34,038 nt of DNA from Acidobacteriota bacterium (GTDB taxonomy: Bacteria; Acidobacteriota; Blastocatellia; RBC074). This document shows positions 31,772-34,038 of the stretch, piece by piece (position 1 is the stretch's first letter; every line of letters begins with the position of its first letter). The translations under genes were made by a program, and so were the position numbers. The stretch lies in NCBI GenBank assembly GCA_016789605.1, contig JAEUQO010000118.1, positions 1-34,038 on the forward strand, written 5' to 3'. The notes under the pieces are model-generated. The model searched no databases. It was not told the DNA's origin and saw nothing but the letters and a program-made list of their open reading frames with translations.

Positions 31772-32785
31772 ATGTTAAACGAAGCTGCCAGTCAGAATGT
31801 TGAACCTCTCAATGGGGGACTGCAACCCCGCCCGGCGTTAACGCTGATCAATAGTCCGCGGGCAATTTCATATGATCAGTATGAGTGTTTTGTTGGGGTG
31901 AGCGGCAACGTCTCTGACTTGAAAAGCTTCATCGGTGTGCAGGCTTCCCAGATGCACCCGGTTTTGTTCATTGGCGAACGTGGGTTGCGACAAGAGCAAA
32001 TTGCTCGCGTCTTGCATCAGGCCAGCGCTCAGTGGTCGCAACCATTTTTTGCGGTCAATGCCCACGGTTTGAGCAGTGACGCCCTGCACAACTTATTGTT
32101 TGGCCCGCAGGGAATGATCGAAACAGTTAAGCAGGGAACGATCTATATCAACGAGTTGACCAGTCTGCCCTTGCTGTTGCAACAGCGTTTCGCCGTCTAT
32201 CTAGAAGAGCAGCGTTGGCGTGAACGCGGCGGGCAAGGCGTGCGTCAGCGGTTGGTCTTTGCTTCAGAATGGAATCCGGCAGATCGCACAGCCGAAAATC
32301 GCATCGCGTTTGGTTTGGTCGAAATGCTGCGTCCTTTTAGTTTTGCATTGAAACCGCTTCGTGAGCGTAGTGAAGACATTCCCTATTTGGCCAAACATCT
32401 GCTGGCGCGGATTGCCCAGCGAATGCACAAAGGCGTGCACGAGATCACGCCCGAAGCCTTGCACGCGCTGCAAGAGTATTCCTGGGATGGCAATCTGGAT
32501 GAGCTGGAATCCGTGCTCGAAAGTGCGCTGAATTTGCTGCCGCCTCCACAGATCGAAGAGGCGTCTTTGCCCTCTCGTATTCGCTATGCGCGTTTGAAAT
32601 CCATTCCGCCGGATGGCGTTGATCTGCCTCAAATCGTGGATGACTTTGAACGAAATCTGATCGCTACCGCTTTGCAGCAATGCGGCGGCAGTCAAACGAA
32701 AGCATCCAAGTTGCTCGGTTTGCGCGTTCAGACGCTCAACATGAAGTTGAAACGCTACGCCGAACAAGAGCGCCCTTTGTTGTAA
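31772..32785 (+). CDS. Degenerate NtrC-like regulator with Fis-type HTH (ATPase motifs lost)
   Basis: 337 aa from ATG 31772; a GTG at 31715 in the same frame adds residues that lack family likeness and overlaps the leader hairpin. The layout follows a sigma54-activator AAA+ domain: FIGERGLRQEQIARVLHQ at the Walker A place, LFGPQGMIETVKQGTIYINELTSLPLLLQQ at the GAFTGA/Walker B place, LRERSEDIPYLAKHLL at sensor II approach, and a C-terminal Fis-type HTH (about 293-328, LIATALQQCGGSQTKASKLLGL). But the Walker A lysine is replaced (GERGLRQ at 68-74), GAFTGA is missing, and Walker B reads YINE in place of FLDE. ATP hydrolysis and sigma54 contact should be lost. It probably acts as a plain DNA-binding regulator or as a partner subunit. 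No receiver domain. Confidence 0.85.
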   Translation: MLNEAASQNVEPLNGGLQPRPALTLINSPRAISYDQYECFVGVSGNVSDLKSFIGVQASQMHPVLFIGERGLRQEQIARVLHQASAQWSQPFFAVNAHGLSSDALHNLLFGPQGMIETVKQGTIYINELTSLPLLLQQRFAVYLEEQRWRERGGQGVRQRLVFASEWNPADRTAENRIAFGLVEMLRPFSFALKPLRERSEDIPYLAKHLLARIAQRMHKGVHEITPEALHALQEYSWDGNLDELESVLESALNLLPPPQIEEASLPSRIRYARLKSIPPDGVDLPQIVDDFERNLIATALQQCGGSQTKASKLLGLRVQTLNMKLKRYAEQERPLL

Positions 32786-32804
32786 TCTGGTCAGCACTTT
32801 ATTG

Positions 32805-32901
32805 AGCTGCCGTTTTCACAGACACCGCAACAATTCGCAGGAGATCACGGTCAGGCAAGCTGGTTATGTTTGCCGTTGCGGTGTCTGTGAAAGCGGCAGC
32901 T
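32805..32901 (+). terminator. Long inverted repeat (27-bp arms) with T-rich tail, probable terminator
   Basis: The left arm 32805-32831 and right arm 32875-32901 are reverse complements with a single mismatch across 27 bp; the loop is 43 nt. On the plus strand the stem is followed by TTTTCTATTTTT, so it can act as a terminator for the NtrC-like gene 20 bp upstream. The stem is far longer than normal for an intrinsic terminator. Confidence 0.65.
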
Positions 32902-32923
32902 TTTCTATTTTTGGCATTTCTTT

Positions 32924-32953
32924 TTGTGCGAAATTTCTCTTCTGGGGTAGAAT
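32924..32953 (+). promoter_or_regulatory. Possible sigma70-type promoter of the STN-like gene
   Basis: TTGTGC at 32924-32929 and TAGAAT at 32948-32953, spacer 18 bp. It shares its -10 sequence with the fucosidase promoter. The leader would be about 65 nt. Confidence 0.45.
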
Positions 32954-33024
32954 TTGCCGCCGCAGCCGCTTCATATGCGAGAAACTGTACGGCGCTCAAC
33001 TCATCTACATCAAAGGAGAAATCT

Positions 33025-33435
33025 ATGATCAATCGCCAGTTTTGTCGGATTCGGAATATCGGACTGTTCTTGTTTTTGGCGCTCGTTTGTTTGCCAGTTG
33101 TTGGTAACGCTCAAACGGCTTCAACACGCAGCAGCGACGCGGATGAGACTGTTGCTAACTATAACTTTAAGAAGGCCCGACTCCGGAATGTGCTGTCCAC
33201 GATTGGGAGAGTTCTCAAACTCGAAGTGACGTTTGATGCTGCGGTAGAAAATCCAGAGATCAACTTTGAACGGGAACGGGCATCCCACAAAACCGTGTTT
33301 AATTTCTTTTTGGAGTCGCATAAGCTTCAAGCTCGTGCCGTCGAAGGTCGCAAGATCATCGTTTTTCCTGACACAGAAGAAAACCGCGAGCGCTTTGCTT
33401 CATACAAAAATTGGGTTACAGCATTAGAGCAATGA
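33025..33435 (+). CDS. Small exported STN-like (secretin/TonB short N-terminal) domain protein
   Basis: 136 aa, ATG 33025 with AAAGGAG ahead; the frame is open upstream to 32866 but runs through the inverted repeat and lacks a signal. The signal peptide occupies about residues 1-30 (FLFLALVCLPVVGNAQT). The mature part (about 45-125) has the beta-alpha-beta pattern of an STN domain: YNFKKARLRNVLSTIGRVLKLEVTFD, then HKTVFNFFLESHKLQARAVEGRKIIVFPDT. STN domains normally stand at the N-terminus of secretins, FecA-like receptors and anti-sigma regulators; here it stands alone. It could be a periplasmic accessory of a secretion or pilus system encoded elsewhere. It has its own likely promoter and terminator, so it is a single-gene unit. 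Confidence 0.75.
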   Translation: MINRQFCRIRNIGLFLFLALVCLPVVGNAQTASTRSSDADETVANYNFKKARLRNVLSTIGRVLKLEVTFDAAVENPEINFERERASHKTVFNFFLESHKLQARAVEGRKIIVFPDTEENRERFASYKNWVTALEQ

Positions 33436-33460
33436 CGTCCGTACAGGATGGGAAACAGAT

Positions 33461-33497
33461 AAAAGCGCAGGCGAATACACTATTCGCCTGCGCTTTT
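33461..33497. terminator. Perfect bidirectional terminator
   Basis: A 17-bp perfect stem (33461-33477 with 33481-33497) around the 3-nt loop CAC. The arms end in AAAA/TTTT, so each strand has its T tract inside the base of the stem. It lies between the convergent STN-like gene and the inositol-phosphate synthase gene and serves both. Confidence 0.9.
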
Positions 33498-33520
33498 GTC
33501 TGTTGGCTGAGGACCGCTGC

Positions 33521-34038
33521 TTAGTCGTAATACTCCAATCCCAGGTGCGTGATCAGGTCTTCGCCACGCAAATGTCGCAAGGTGTTCTTCAACTTCATCA
33601 ATTGAATGAACAGGTCGTGTTCGGGATAAAGTTTGGGGGCGCACATCGGCGATTTGAAATAGAATGACAGCCATTCCTGAATGCCGCGCATGCCGGTGCG
33701 TTGCGCCAAATCCATAAACAACGCCAAATCCAACACAATCGGCGCTGCCAGAATCGAATCGCGGCAGAGGAAGTCAATTTTGATCTGCATGGGATAACCC
33801 AGCCAGCCGAAGATGTCTATGTTATCCCAGCCTTCTTTGTTGTCGCCGCGCGGCGGGTAGTAATTGATGCGCACGAGGTGGGAAAAGTCAGAATAGAGTT
33901 GCGGATAGACTTCCGGCTGCAAGATGTATTCGAGCACAGAGAGTTTGGATTCTTCCTTGGTTTTGAAAGAGCCAGGATCATCCAGCACTTCGCCGTCGCG
34001 ATTGCCCAGAATGTTGGTTGAATACCAACCGTGCAAAC
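33521..34038 (-). CDS. ino1: Inositol-3-phosphate synthase, C-terminal part (cut by window edge)
   Basis: About 172 C-terminal residues of myo-inositol-1(3)-phosphate synthase, which turns glucose 6-phosphate into inositol 3-phosphate using NAD. The family signatures are nearly verbatim: GWYSTNILGNRDGEVLDDP, SFKTKEESKLSVLEYIL, RINYYPPRGDNKEGWDNIDI, MQIKIDFLCRDSILAAPIVLDLA, and GMRGIQEWLSFYFKSPM. The conserved K of FKTKEES and the D/K of GDNKEGWDN belong to the active site. The reading frame is open to the window edge and the first visible codons are internal, so the N-terminal NAD-binding part lies beyond 34038. Inositol phosphate may feed phosphatidylinositol-type lipids or compatible solutes. 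Confidence 0.93.
   Translation of the reverse strand, partial: LHGWYSTNILGNRDGEVLDDPGSFKTKEESKLSVLEYILQPEVYPQLYSDFSHLVRINYYPPRGDNKEGWDNIDIFGWLGYPMQIKIDFLCRDSILAAPIVLDLALFMDLAQRTGMRGIQEWLSFYFKSPMCAPKLYPEHDLFIQLMKLKNTLRHLRGEDLITHLGLEYYD

Noticed and set aside
32866..33024. Upstream extension of the STN-like protein.
   Set aside because: It runs through the inverted repeat arm; ATG 33025 has AAAGGAG and is followed directly by a signal peptide.
1..34038. Search for transposases, integrases, phage genes, tRNA or rRNA.
   Set aside because: None recognised by eye; a tRNA scan could not be run.

Overview
The window reads as chromosomal DNA of an Acidobacteriota bacterium, most likely a Blastocatellia-type heterotroph. 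The main clue is a pair of large exported proteins that end in the 'Solibacter'-type C-terminal module (TIGR03437-like), with BACON, cohesin/dockerin-like and HYR modules nearby. By eye G+C is in the mid-50s per cent. I see no transposase, integrase, tRNA, rRNA or CRISPR array. The lineage call is inference from gene content, not from a marker-gene tree.

Layout, left to right. 1-9549, housekeeping and transport: a sensor histidine kinase (-), a Nudix plus metallo-beta-lactamase fusion (+), a degenerate dihydroorotate-dehydrogenase-like domain fused to a duplicated membrane domain (-), an exported GH29 alpha-L-fucosidase (+), the tiny ribosomal protein bTHX (+), a small exported Lys/Glu-rich protein (-), and an APC permease with a CoA-pyrophosphatase-type Nudix gene (-). 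9790-20241, surface-protein island: two large exported modular proteins with a shared domain set flank a Tat-exported D-threonine-aldolase-like PLP enzyme. A third exported protein with HYR domains follows.

20290-25272 is the most system-like block. It is a compact plus-strand operon of an exported DUF1460 amidase-like enzyme, a double-fold GT2 glycosyltransferase, a HIT/GalT-like (DUF4922) phosphorylase or nucleotidyltransferase, a SpoIID/LytB protein without a signal peptide, and a 72-aa unknown protein. I infer a peptidoglycan or glycan-fragment salvage pathway. A DUF4159 gene follows.

26208-31461 is a minus-strand run: a PhoR/PhoB-like kinase and regulator pair, then a translationally coupled pair made of a zinc-ribbon protein of unknown function and a TPR protein with a recent 102-bp repeat duplication. 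31772-33435 on the plus strand holds an NtrC-like regulator that has lost its ATPase and sigma54-contact motifs, a 27-bp-arm inverted repeat, and a stand-alone STN-like exported protein. The right edge cuts an inositol-3-phosphate synthase gene, which is separated from the STN gene by a perfect bidirectional terminator hairpin.
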